Positions 54,001-63,968 of a stretch of DNA of 64,000 nt are shown one piece after another. The position numbers and the translations under genes are program-made. The notes beneath the pieces are model-generated. The model saw only the letters and a list, made by a program, of their open reading frames with translations, did no database searches and was not told the DNA's origin. Source of the stretch: Scatophagus argus (taxonomy: Eukaryota > Chordata > Actinopteri > Scatophagidae); contig NC_058501.1 in assembly GCF_020382885.2 (NCBI RefSeq), forward strand, positions 5,022,001 through 5,086,000, read 5' to 3'. Position 1 is the first letter of the stretch; every line of letters starts with the position of its first letter.

Positions 54001-57000
54001 GACCAACTGAAATCACCCTTCCTGATCACCATTTATCTTGGGATGGATCTCAATCTTCAGTCCTCTGTATAGATTCATTACATCAATTCATCTTAACTTC
54101 CCTTAAGACTCACTGATTTAAAGAAAAAAACAAAACAAACAAAAGAACAAAACAATCAAACTAGTCAAAATAGATACACACGAGTAACACAGGATGTAAG
54201 GAATCATATGAGGAAGTGTTTTGAGATTCATCTCAAGGGTTTCTCCTCTGGTTCTCTGAATGATACTCTCTTGTGTGTGGCTCTGTGCAGATGAGTTTAG
54301 TCCGTACATGGGCAGGAGGACATCCAGCTCTCTGTCTCTGGCCAATGGATCAGCGTCTCCCAGGGTAGAACCCGCTGGTTCTCAGTCTGCTCCTCAGAGG
54401 AAGAGGCTCCTGAAGGCTCCCAGCCTCGCAGAGCTGGACAGCTCAGACTCTGATGTCAGTATGAGCTTGTGTGTTTGGGGTGGATCTTTAGAAACCTGCC
54501 ATGCACAGAGCAAATTATTATTAAAGTCCTTGCATATACCCTTCATTCAGGATGAGATTGTTGGGCACAGATCAGCCAGCAGCTCCAGTGTGGCTACATC
54601 TTTCATGGATGATACATCCCCGGAGTCTGCACTTGGGAAGAAAAGTGAGTTAGGAATTATTTTTACATCCCTGTCACAGATCAGTTGCAACCTTTACTAA
54701 ACCATACAATGTGTTTTCCTGAGATTTTTCTGGTCAGACATTTTTGAGGCTTGATTTAACCTGTTACTGAAATCTTTCCAGTTAAACTGTCTCGTTTTCT
54801 CTTGTTTACCCCTCTTTCCTCTATGAACCCCAGCTCCACACATGTTCCTGCCCATTTCCTCTACACCACAGCCAGAGAGACGTCAGACACCCCAGAGGAG
54901 ACACTCCATCGAGAAGGAAACCCCGACCAATGTCCGACAGTTTCAGCCACCCTCCAAACAGAGCTCCAAGTCTCTGGTGAGTCAGACATCTTTTCACATA
55001 CTGTCCATCCTCATTAGATAAAATGCACTCAATGAAAGGGGGCAGGATAAGTAATTCTTTTGGTTTTAGTTTTTCAAACTGTTTTGCAGTAACTTTTGAT
55101 AACAAATAATGTGACAATATCAGAGCCTGTTACTGTGGGCTGTCTGAGGACTGCGTAGTCTGACCAATCCTTAACTCAGCCCCACACATCCTGTCCAGTG
55201 GCCAGTAACTTAATAAGGAAGGCAAAAAAAGATGGACAAGTGGACAGTCGGGGAGGGAAGACGAGCATTAGGATACTCAGGGAGAAGCGAATGAGAAGGG
55301 ATGAAATAAAACACTCACTGTCATCTCAGTTATCCTTTTATTTGTGTGACGTGTGTCTTCCTGGATTTCTTCCCTCTCCTTTTCTATCACTAAATCCACA
55401 TTGTATGCTCACATTGTCTCCTGGTGTGACTTCATCAAACTGCAGGATGGGGTGATAGCTTCATATCGTCCCTGGATCCCCCTCCTCCTCCTCCACCCTT
55501 TGTGGAGCTCCCACCCTATCGAGGCATTTGTGTTGGGCTTGATGAAGGCAGTTTTTGGTCTGTGCAGGGGCATTTACATCAGAGGAAAAGAGTCAGCCAA
55601 GGTTTGCCAGTCTCCCTCAGTCTGTCCTGGCATAATAACTGTAGCTGCCCACCCTCGCCTAATGCTCCTTGCTTCCTTAGAGAACATTCACCTATAGAGC
55701 AGGCTATATCATTTATTCGGTAATCATTCACCTCATTGCATTAGATCATATTTTAACACTCAAACACAAGTAGGTAGCTGCAGCTAAGATTCATTTAAAT
55801 CTGCTCGAGTGTTAAACAAATCATTTGTTTGCTAGTGGTGGGGTCCATGTGCAATAAAACGTGTGATTTTGACATCATCTTTATTTGTGGGACTGTAAAT
55901 GTAAAATACTGAAGATTTTGAAAAGCTGAAATTGTCTGATGCTTCCTGCCCTCCTTGCCTCTCGTTCAGTTAGAACGCAATCTGTTCTGTCTGTAGTCAT
56001 GAGATCAGCAAGAATTACAATGCACTTATGTGCTACAGCATTCAGTTGTGTATGTTAAAAAGGGTTTCAGCAGGATGCCGTTGCTAGGAAAGTTGAAAAA
56101 AATTGCCATTTTAAAGATATAATCAAACATGTAATCATAATCACAATGTGATCTTATTATAGTTGCCTTCATGTTTTAATCAACGTTACATTTTCCTCAT
56201 TACCTGTAATCTTTTAGAAATCTCAAATGTCAATACTGGTATTTGTGTCAAACATTCAATATCATTCTGGCTGCTCTGTCGTCTTCTTCTTCTTCTTCAT
56301 TCCCGGCTGTTATTACATTCCTTAAAATTAAGTGTTTTGTCATCAGAATTTTCATAAACAACATCTAATTAACACGTACATTAAACCAAAATTTCTCAGA
56401 AACTGTGTTGTATATTGTTCACATCAACACATAACCAAGACACGATGCTTCCCACAGTCAGGTCATTAGATGAAACAAATTCTACACAATTCCGGCTTCA
56501 GTGTGTTAACTGGTCAGTAAAAATAATTTGTTACCCATTTCTATATTAGAGTAAATAACAATGTTTGAACAGTATTTCTGTCAGGATGTTTACCCTGAAA
56601 AATAACTATAATATAATGACAAAATAGCATATACTCTCTCAGATCAATGCACAATCAATCTCACTGAATCGGACTCAATGTACAGGGATGAACACCATTA
56701 GAAAAAAAATGTGAAATGATGGGAAAACACAACTTTTAAAGACAATCCTGGTTGTTTCCTTCAATAAACAATGAGAACATTTTTAGGGCCCAAATGTAGT
56801 CTGGACCTAAATGGGCTGCTCTGAAAGGGGCAGAGGGATGGCTGCTTGTGTCCTGAATGATAAACACTGAGCCCTGTGTCCTGGATCTGCTGCTGTCAGA
56901 GTCACTTACTGTTATGCGCATGTCTGTACATATGTGTGTGTGTGTGTGTGTGTGTGTGTTGCAGGAGGAGTTCTGTTTCCCTGTGGAGTGCCTGTCTCTT

Positions 57001-59564
57001 ACGGTGGAGGAGGTGATGCACATCAGACAGGTGCTGGTGAAGGCAGAGCTGGAGAAGTTCCAGCAGTACAAAGACATCTACAACGCTATGAAGAAGGGAA
57101 AGGTATCTTCTTTTGTGTCACATGTTGCACAACTTGATGTTGTGAGACATTGAGACATTAAGATTGAAATTGAATCAAATAATTTAATGTTTGCTATAAT
57201 TTCTTTTTCTTCTAACATCATTTTCATCTTATTGCAGCTTTGCTTCTGTTGTCGAACTAAAAGGTTCTCCTTTTTCACCTGGTCCTACGTCTGCCAGTTT
57301 TGCAAAAAGTAAAAAACCTTATGTGATTATCTTTGTCTATTACATTTTGAAAACAAATGAAAGCAAATCAGAAGTGTTTTCATACATCGCTCTCTCTATT
57401 TCCCCTCTCTTTTGTCTTTGCAGGCCTGTGTGTTCACAGTGCTGCAAAAAGGTAAGTCAAATGCAATAAATCAATCAGCTGCTTGTGCCATAGATTACAG
57501 ATGGAAGCACATGAGTTCTGGTCAGTCAGCTGACATTTATGTGGTGCTGAAGACATCAACGACATCCTTCCTGTTTTGTATGATTATGATGTTTCAAGTA
57601 GTGAGGACTGAGTGATGAATGAGAGGTGGGCAGGCGATGATCAGTGGACTCTTCACGTTTCAATAGAGGATGCATCCTCAAGAATTAAGACAGTTTGAGT
57701 TTTCATACTGATGGCCTACGATTTCAAAAGGACAGAGGTAGTGACTGGAGTTTCTCAGCAACAGCCTTTATTGGAATGTTTTTGTTTTTTTTAAGAGAGC
57801 AAAAGTTGAGTGCAGTGTGTGACCAGGGGTGGCTGGGTACAGCCAGGGGGCAAAGCTGAAGATGTGACGATTTCCCCATTGGGTATGCACTAAGCAGGCA
57901 TGCTTAGATGAAAGTCTTGGTATCCAACTTTATCATGGGCCACCAGAAATGTCTTGCTGGCAGAACAACAGGCACCACCGAACTCACCAAAGGACCCAGG
58001 AATGCCTAGAATCAGGACCAACAAATGAGGCTCATTACCTGGGGTTGTTGGCCATCCTTGATTACTGATTTTTCAAGTTGCTGCTTCTACCACACATGAA
58101 GGAAGTTTGTTGTCAGGGCTATATGAAACAGTGGAGCAACAGTGACATCTGTAGGGGGTAGGGCAGACTACAGGAAATCCTCCCTGCGGACCAGTTAGTG
58201 TGTCAGTTATATACAGTAGTTTTGGTCATGTTTACACCAGAAACAAGGGAGTAGAATGAGGGAATTAAATTACTCTAGATATACATGTGAAGGTTACGGG
58301 AGATAACCATGCACAGCCGAGTGGTGCAGTATGTAACACCGGCAAGAAATCATCTATCCAGAGTGTGTCTAGTGATGGAGGTTTCAAAGGTGACCAGGAA
58401 ACACAAGGAAAATGAAAACAGTAGAAACATTAAGAATAGGGACGAACCTGAAGCCTCAGCCAAGACCATGAAGTGAAGTGAAGACATGAAGGTTAATAAA
58501 ATGTAGGCCTATAATTGCTCTCAGTATTGTTTTTTAGTAATCGTTCTGCTTCTTCTTATTAACATTCATGCCTTCCATCCCTAAAAGATGCGGCTGCCAT
58601 CCAAGCCTTACTCTAGCTTGCCCATCTACTCCATTGGCTCGACAAACACTCTCCCCAGGGAGAGGGTAAGTGCTATGGCTGCTGTAGGACAAGCACTCTC
58701 TGTGGCTGGAGGAGCAGTGGGAGGAGCCACAGCACCCCCCGCTTTGAAAGGACCAACAACAGGAGCAACTAAAGGAGCTGGAAAAGCCTCAGGAGCAGCA
58801 ACTGCTGCTAAGTCTGAGAAATCTTCCAGTAGCCCACAACGCCACGGCATTCACAAGACCATGTCCAAGTAAGAGCTGTGAACACAATTTTTCAGACAAA
58901 AGTACATGTCATGTACACTTATGGTATTAGTCGAGCAAAAAAAAAAAATGCATGAACAAGACAAGACATACAAAAGCTGAAAACACATTTGGTCATGAAC
59001 ACAAAATTAATTAAAAAGGTGAATCAATCATAGTCGTTGTTGCTTGAGTGCCATCTGTCCACCTCATAGTACACTGTCACTGTGACATCTAGTGGCTCAA
59101 AAGCGCTATGAACAGTGCCAGTAATGGACACACTGAGGAGTGAAATCTTTACTTATCCAAAAACATACTGAGTTGAGTTACCTAAGACAACAATTCCTGG
59201 ATAGTTTGGACAGTTAGTCACAGGAAACCAAAATGTAATCCAAGCAATAATAAAGCGTTTTCTGATCTTGTCAACACGAAGCTGTCTTCTTGTTTCTGTT
59301 CCATGTAGGTTTTCCAAGCACGGCTCTTTGAAATCCCACGAAGAACTGGAGCTTCCCCCAGAACTGACAGAGGACTGGGCCACCATGGAGGTGTGTGTGG
59401 ACTGCAAGAAGTTCATCACTGACATTATTGCGTCCAGCAAGCACAGCCTGTCACTGGCCACCAAGAGAGCTCGCCTAAAACGCAAGACTCAGTCCTTCTA
59501 CTTGTCCTCCCCTAAAGGAAGGGAGGAGTACCGGCCCTCTGAACGAACAATCAAGGAGATCTAA
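26410..59564 (+). CDS. spire1: Spire homologue 1 (actin nucleator)
   Basis: Core exons: 26410-26761, 30862-30890, 39371-39607, 42288-42413, 48166-48240, 48610-48774, 49318-49404, 49934-50063, 54291-54454, 54551-54644, 54834-54976, 56965-57102, 57238-57308, 57424-57451, 58588-58868 and 59309-59564. Phases agree at every junction, giving 791 residues without the optional exons (human SPIRE1 has 756). Domains: KIND about 42-245, four actin-binding WH2 repeats about 277-391 (third [17 protein letters not shown], fourth [18 protein letters not shown]), Spire box about 540-575, and a modified FYVE zinc finger about 581-775 with CxxC pairs CFCC, CQFC, CSQC and CVDC. It ends SERTIKEI, like human SPIRE1 (SERTISEI). 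Spire nucleates straight actin filaments with FMN formins and works with myosin V and Rab11 on vesicles. An alternative start is Met30 (26497). Confidence 0.95.
30319..30350. repeat. Perfect 12-bp inverted repeat (hairpin) in spire1 intron 2
   Basis: CACTTTACTCCT and its exact reverse complement are separated by an 8-nt loop. The flanks add GCC/CCC symmetry-like bases. No known RNA family is recognised. Confidence 0.6.
30862..30890 (+). CDS. spire1: spire1 microexon 2 (29 nt)
   Basis: CCCTGCAG precedes and GTGAGT follows. With the leftover G of exon 1 it encodes [10 protein letters not shown], aligning with GKLGYSQCMETE of human SPIRE1 just before VIESLG of exon 3. It lies between introns of about 4.1 and 8.5 kb. 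It is too short for open-frame methods but is required to keep the KIND domain in frame. Confidence 0.9.
34458..34675 (+). mobile_element. V-SINE-like retroposon, copy 3, 5'-truncated
   Basis: This copy is in the plus orientation inside spire1 intron 2. It starts within the conserved central domain (TTTCTCCGGGTTCTCCGG) and ends with (GGAT)n. It is flanked by a perfect 14-bp target-site duplication ATGACTCTACAGCT at 34444-34457 and 34676-34689. It lacks the tRNA head. Compared with copies 1 and 2 it also has an internal deletion before the tail. Confidence 0.88.
36684..36713. repeat. Poly(A) tract, about 28 nt
   Basis: A long uninterrupted A run in spire1 intron 2. No adjacent retroposon body is recognised. 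Confidence 0.9.
41985..42175. mobile_element. Probable teleost interspersed repeat remnant
   Basis: A purine- and A-rich stretch with phrases such as ACAGGTGAACACAATC, AGGCAGGGCAACAATC and AAACCATGACAATAA. I recognise these as recurring in fish repeat families. Ends and class cannot be fixed from one copy. Confidence 0.4.
44244..44294. repeat. (GT)n microsatellite, about 25 units
   Basis: The longest pure dinucleotide run in the window, in spire1 intron 4. Other (GT/CA)n tracts: 3106-3129, 3668-3689, 27229-27257, 37139-37158, 37370-37384, 42766-42781 and 45030-45056. Confidence 0.95.
45410..45890. promoter_or_regulatory. Candidate intronic enhancer-like segment rich in TAAT motifs
   Basis: A repeat-free stretch of spire1 intron 4 holds many homeodomain-type cores: TTTTAATTAAAATAATG near 45429, CTTAATTAGAC near 45471, GTTAATTAGATGG near 45608 and CTTAATTCTC near 45815. 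GATAA-like sites lie alongside. This is motif clustering only; conservation was not tested. Confidence 0.25.
46769..47116 (-). mobile_element. V-SINE-like retroposon, copy 2, full length
   Basis: The SINE runs on the minus strand in spire1 intron 4. It has a complete tRNA-like head (GGCACGGTGGTGCAGTGGTT, with A box TGGTGCAGTGG), B box GGTTCGAATCC, the conserved central domain and a (GGAT)n tail. It is flanked by a perfect 13-bp target-site duplication TTCAAATCTTCAT at 46756-46768 and 47117-47129, so the insertion is fairly recent. Open frames over it are SINE artefacts. Confidence 0.92.
50706..50747 (+). CDS. spire1: spire1 optional exon (42 nt) after the WH2 repeats
   Basis: CGTTGCAG precedes and GTAAAG follows. 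In the required phase (1 to 1) it encodes [14 protein letters not shown] with flanking bases. It matches the kind of [10 protein letters not shown] cassette I recall from SPIRE1 isoforms at this position. Length is a multiple of three, so inclusion or skipping keeps frame between exons 49934-50063 and 54291-54454. Serine-rich, so a possible phosphorylation segment. Confidence 0.8.
52430..52975. mobile_element. Palindromic teleost interspersed element (non-autonomous, DNA-transposon-like)
   Basis: The left arm carries GAGAGTTAGACAAGAAGA and GGTTAGCTTAGCTTAGCATA. The right arm carries the reverse theme: CAGAGCCAGGCTAACTG, CTTCCAGTCAAGCTAAGCTA and a tail before 52975. This is the abundant percomorph 'GCTAAGCTAAGC' repeat, recognised from general knowledge. 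Exact ends and any duplication were not resolved. It lies between two optional spire1 exons. Confidence 0.65.
53313..53363 (+). CDS. spire1: Candidate second spire1 optional exon (51 nt)
   Basis: A good pyrimidine-rich acceptor (TGTCCTCTTTTAG) and a GTAAAG donor bound an open 51-nt segment. Read in phase 1 to 1, as both neighbouring spire1 exons require, it encodes [17 protein letters not shown]. It preserves frame with or without the 42-nt exon. I do not recall this peptide from mammalian SPIRE1, so identity rests on splice and phase logic. Confidence 0.6.
   Translation, partial: VLAKLAVCHRICSVLD
55446..55601 (+). CDS. spire1: Candidate spire1 ExonC (mitochondrial isoform exon)
   Basis: It lies between the linker exon and the Spire-box exon, where the SPIRE1C-specific exon lies in mammals. 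Acceptor CAAACTGCAG; phase 0 in and out; 52 codons open. It encodes a strongly hydrophobic, Trp-containing stretch ([20 protein letters not shown], then basic residues), as expected of an outer-mitochondrial-membrane anchor. The donor AAG/GTTTGC is weak, so the 3' border is uncertain; the mammalian exon is 58 codons. Another frame here is proline-rich but is out of phase with both neighbours. Confidence 0.6.
56933..56960 (+). repeat. (TG)n repeat abutting a spire1 3' splice site
   Basis: About 13 TG units run to within four bases of the acceptor TTGCAG of exon 56965-57102. No conventional pyrimidine tract separates repeat and AG. Confidence 0.9.
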
Positions 59565-60072
59565 AGCTCTTCATCTCTCTCTCTCTTTGGCTGCTTCCAA
59601 CTGCAATGGCACAATTATAAAGACTGAACACTGGATATTATCTTACTGTACATGTGTACTTCAGTCAGATAAAGCCATTAGAATGGCTGATATGAACTTC
59701 AGTGTAGGTGCTGTTGCTCTCTCCTGATCATTGTGTACAGATTGTTCAGACAACAACCTCCTGTAGAGTTGCCGATGTTTTTTTTTTGTTTTTTTTATCA
59801 TATCATAGATGATCCTTTATTCTCCGGCCGCAGTGTTTAAGAAAACAGATAAGAACTGCTGTGATGGCCAGTGGCAATGCCTCGAAGTGGAATGACGCCC
59901 CTCTCCTCTGATGGCACAACAGCATCGTCCAACCCAACTCACACTCAAATCAATAAGCACAAGAATGATTGATGTGTGTTTGACCTCCTCAGGCACTGAC
60001 ACTGCAGAAGACACAAGTCCTGCAGAGAGACTGTGCTGTAAACCGAGAGTGACACTCAAGGAAATATGGAAT

Positions 60073-60078
60073 ATTAAA
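60073..60078 (+). terminator. spire1: spire1 poly(A) signal candidate (ATTAAA)
   Basis: ATTAAA lies about 510 bp after the stop, followed by a GT-rich stretch. A downstream AATAAA at 61028-61033 would extend the 3' UTR to about 61050 and include the hairpin at 60656-60684. Confidence 0.45.
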
Positions 60079-60655
60079 CTGTACATTTTGTATGAGTTTC
60101 AACTGAGTTTTTTACATGTGTGCACAGTAAATGATTGTTCAATGAAAAGTCACCCTTTGTTTTTAATCAGCAAAATAATTTGCTGATGATGCTCAGTGAA
60201 ACTGTCCCCACTTCCGTCTTCTCTAAGGATACTTGAAAGCACGGTTCTGCTTTTATTGAGAAGGCATGTCAGTTTTTACGTCACATTTAGGTTACATCTT
60301 CTGTTCTTACGCAGATTTCGTGCCAAATAATAACCACATTCTAATCTGTATGTCATGTCAAGAAAAGTCTTGTAGCATAAGTGATCCCTGCTCATTAAAA
60401 CACGGTTTTAAATCTAAATATCAAGCATTTAGAGTGTAACAATCAGCTGAGCTGCTTTATCAGTACTGGGTGATTATGATTGGATAAACAGTGGTTGATT
60501 ATAGTATTGTACTCCCATACACTAAGAGGACTTACAAGAGACAGAAGAAGAGTGGTCTAATTGAAGCTGCAAATACTTTTTATGGTCTTCATACGGATCA
60601 AGCTCAAAAAATGTGATAGCAACAAAAATACATAAATCTTTCAACCAAAACCATT

Positions 60656-60684
60656 CTAACTTTGACAGAAAATGTCAAAGTTAG
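60656..60684. repeat. Perfect 12-bp inverted repeat with 5-nt loop
   Basis: CTAACTTTGACA, loop GAAAA, then the exact complement TGTCAAAGTTAG. It lies in the distal spire1 3' UTR if the AATAAA at 61028 is used. A GNRA-like purine loop would make a stable RNA hairpin. It lacks the long stem of a typical microRNA precursor. Confidence 0.6.
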
Positions 60685-61049
60685 TTGCTGGACTGAATCC
60701 CTTATAGTGACAAGCTATAAACAAACATGTTAGAGCCTTTAAGCACATTTCTTAATCATACATTCACGCTGCATAGTCATCTGCAACCTGTGTTTAAGAT
60801 TACTCAGATGTGCACTCAGACAGGCATACAAACATTATTACCTGCAGTACCATGTGTAAGGTTTTCAAATTTGCCTTTTAATAATTTACAGGAAATATTT
60901 ACATATTTTTACATTTTGAAATACCTTTAAATTAATGCGTTGTTAAATATATAGCAGATTTTAAATCCTTCACTTTTCTTTACATTAAGTTGCTGACTTG
61001 TCTGTGTATTGTGTGAAGATTAGTCATAATAAAATGCCTCATGTTCATG

Positions 61050-63420
61050 TTTTTGTACAGATATGTACTTTATGAAATCAAGTTCACTGTACAGGCAAGA
61101 AGAAAACATACTGTCTTACCATTGAGGACATGCTTAATTAATGCCTTTTTTATTTCCATCCATCATCCAGCGCCTCACTAGCAGGAAAAAGCACCTGACT
61201 TGTGGCCTGGATGTCTATTTGTTTCTTCACCACATTCCTCATCTTCTTCCTTAAGATGTGTCTGCCTTAAGAATTGCCTTTTATGATCACACTCATATGT
61301 TGAACAGTCATCTACTGTTACAGTAACTGTACATACTTTGTTTCTAATGGTTTGTTTGTAGATCAGCTGTGTTGCCTCAATGGTATCTTGACAGTGAGAC
61401 TACTGTGGATCTGCATCTCTGAGAAAGAAACTATCCCCATAGTACAGTGTGTTCACAGGGAGTGGGAAGTCCACACAAGAATCCTCACAGTGTGACAGCA
61501 TCATGCATGTACTACGGTATAGCTTGTACCCTCAGTCTGTATTACCTTTAAACTGTAACTCCCTGCAGAGAGTGCAACAAATGATGACTACAATAATAAA
61601 CTGTAATGCAATACCTGATCAAAGTATCTGTATATTCTTTGTCTTACCACTAATCTCTCAACTTGATTCAACTTGAAACTTAATTTTGACACAGTAGTTA
61701 ATGCTTGGGTGTAATCCAGGAGAGGAAGATAATCAGGCGTTACCAGCTCCTCCGTGTAGCAGTGTTTGCCTCCATGGGTTTGGTGATCTCTAGGAGAGGA
61801 AGTACCCAGCAAGATGTCACAATCAAGTCACAAGGCCAGTAGAGAGACAATGAAGCGGCCAAAACTTTCTTCAGAGCCAAGCACATGGTTGGGACCTTAG
61901 GAAGTCGTTCAGAACACAGTTAGTAGGCATGGTGACGTGCTCAAACCTTGAATGGCCTCTGCACACTAGTCAGTGGGTCATATTTATAGAACTGGGGAAA
62001 AACCCAGAATGAAAGGAAGCTGAAGGCAGTTGAGATGATTACCTGACATAGCAGACAGATGCAGTTGTGTGGATGGCTTGGCTGAGTGGACCGTCATCTT
62101 AGGCTCTGGCCTCCGTAGGCTTTTTCAGTGCCATAAATAATGAATAAAAAAATGACTGTAAGAGCTAGAGCCACTTTTGCTTCTGTATAGCAGAGCTATC
62201 AAAACCCTTCTTCAGGTTGGCAGAAAACATCCAGACATACAGCAGGTGATTGCTCCTTACAGTCTACGGTGGCCTAGTCCAAAGTTCTTCTAGTTTGTCT
62301 TCTTCCGTTTTCCTTTGCATTATACCTGAAACAATACCACTGTATAACTAACACCATTACAAACATGTTTTATAACAATATTGATATCAAATCCATAGTG
62401 ATCACAAAATCAAACCCAGTCTTGTTATAATAATGACCAGAATTTATGAAAATATTAGGAAGTGATATCATAAAAGTCCTTATTGATGACAGCATTACGT
62501 CAGTGTGCCCCTGCTGTTCAGTAATGTCAGTTGCAGAGATGTGTCCAGAAAGGGGTTTGACCCCAGAAAATGCTGTTCTGATATGTGTTTGCGTCTGTGC
62601 CACCCCTGTATAAGACACCAGCCAAAGTCACCAAAGTCAGAGAAAAAAGTTTTGACAAGGAGGGATGCCCTGAAGGATAAATGGTTAGTCAGGTAAACGA
62701 GAGACTCCCCGCAAAGCAATCAGTTTCGACCACATGAATCAAATATTTCCCACTGCACATTGTCAGGTTAAGGGAAATATCACGCTGCAGAAATACAAAT
62801 GCTGGCAAAGCACTCCACAGGCTGTAGGTCCTCCAGGAAGTGCTGATTCGGGCACGATTTATGCTGTGTGTTAAACACTCTTATATATTATGTAAAAGAA
62901 CCTAGAGACAATTTGGATTGTAAAAGGTGCTATATAAATAAAACTGAATTGAACTGAATTATATACGCTTTTTTTGCTGATGGGCGGAGGTTGCGATTGC
63001 TGTTCCTCTTACTGAGTCCCGGACTCTTCACATCCTTTATCGTAACAGTAACAGAGAGCTTACCTGACTCTGGTCTCTGACGTTAGTTTCCATTTACTGC
63101 CATACTGTGCACAGCTAATAACTTTTATCATTAAAGATTGTTCAGTCGCCATCTTTGGAGTGTACTTTGACTATTTTTCACTAGTTAAATAGATATGAAC
63201 ACATTGTCTGTTACCTGTACCCCTCAAGTTTTCTGCATAGTCTCTTTCTTTTAAGGAAGATACATTTATTTCTGTTGCGTCAGATGAGGTAGAAAACTAG
63301 GGTGCTCTTCTGAATATGTCAAAATAATAATAATAGTAATAATAATAATAATGGAGTAAATAAAAAAATAAATTATTTCAATCTACTGCCCTTTTCATAA
63401 AGTTATGTGATAAAAGATAC
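61050..63420. other. Intergenic region downstream of spire1
   Basis: No gene could be supported. Minus-strand open frames near 61588-61812 and 62370-62719 have no recognised domain and no convincing splice partners. A retroposon tail lies at 62895-62960 and an (AAT)n repeat at about 63327-63352. Confidence 0.5.
62895..62960 (+). mobile_element. 3' tail of a fish LINE/SINE-type retroposon
   Basis: GACAATTTGGATTGTAAAAGG, then GTGCTATATAAATAAA and (ACTGAATTGA)n form a 3' end shared by many fish retroposon copies. Only the tail is recognised; the body, if present upstream, is degraded. Confidence 0.65.
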
Positions 63421-63428
63421 CCCGGTGT

Positions 63429-63442
63429 GTTACCATAGTTAC
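63429..63442. promoter_or_regulatory. X-box-like (RFX) motif upstream of the last gene
   Basis: GTTACCATAGTTAC is a near-perfect imperfect palindrome, close to the RFX X-box form (GTTACCATAGTAAC type; one base off in the second half-site). It lies about 95 bp before the donor of the probable first exon. Confidence 0.4.
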
Positions 63443-63469
63443 GCGTAAACTTTCACACTTCCTGCTAGG

Positions 63470-63536
63470 AATAACTAGCTCTGTTGTCTTTGTCGTTGTC
63501 ATTTACCCGAAATTAACGGTTACTGCAAGAACTGAA
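63470..63536 (+). other. Probable non-coding exon 1 of an unidentified gene
   Basis: The donor CTGAA/GTAAGTG ends it at 63536. The 5' edge is a guess. It is GC- and CpG-richer than the DNA to its left, and it sits 300 bp before the first coding exon. Confidence 0.45.
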
Positions 63537-63839
63537 GTAAGTGTTTTTATCTGGGCATCGTTTTTCCCACAGAATGAAAAGCTAGTTAGCACCGTGCTAC
63601 ACCAAGCGCCATTGTTTACGTCTCTTAGTTTGACGTTAGCTGTTTGTCAGTGAAAGTAGGCCTACATTCCTGCTTTCATAACAGCTCTTGTTTATAATAT
63701 TTTGGTAAATCTTAAGTATTCATGAGAAAATTCACATTAACATTTGGGATAGCAAGCACAGTATGTCTAATAGCGTTAATTTTGAAATACATGCATTGAC
63801 TACATATAAACCAGCATTCCAACAAAAACTCTCTACAGA

Positions 63840-63968
63840 ATGTCTTTATCCCGGATTCAAAGTCTCCGGCTGGCAGCTGTGCTAGAAGACTGTTCAGACC
63901 AGCTGGACATACTGGAACATACACTGATAGTGCAGATCAGCAGAGAGCGAGGACCTGCAGCAGCACAG
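63840..63968 (+). CDS. First coding exon of an unidentified gene, truncated by the window end
   Basis: Acceptor CTCTACAG/AATG, then 43 codons ending exactly at donor GCACAG/GTAAAC (63969), phase 0. The peptide starts MSLSRIQSLRLAAVLEDCSD and continues with an amphipathic Leu/Ile-spaced pattern and QISRERGPAAAQ, consistent with a short helix or coiled coil. I do not recognise the family. The upstream X-box-like site would fit a ciliary gene, but that is only a hint. Confidence 0.65.

Noticed and set aside
55470-55600. Proline-rich alternative frame ([14 protein letters not shown]) over the candidate ExonC
   Set aside because: It is out of phase with both flanking spire1 exons given the only usable acceptor, so it was not used.
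58660-58670. Strong GTAAGT donor inside the spire1 exon
   Set aside because: Splicing there to 59309 shifts the frame and destroys the conserved C-terminus; the donor at 58869 fits phase. Kept only as a finding about a cryptic site.
61588-62719. Minus-strand frames of 74-82 codons downstream of spire1
   Set aside because: They overlap one another in different frames, show no domain and have no promoter or poly(A) arrangement that fits.
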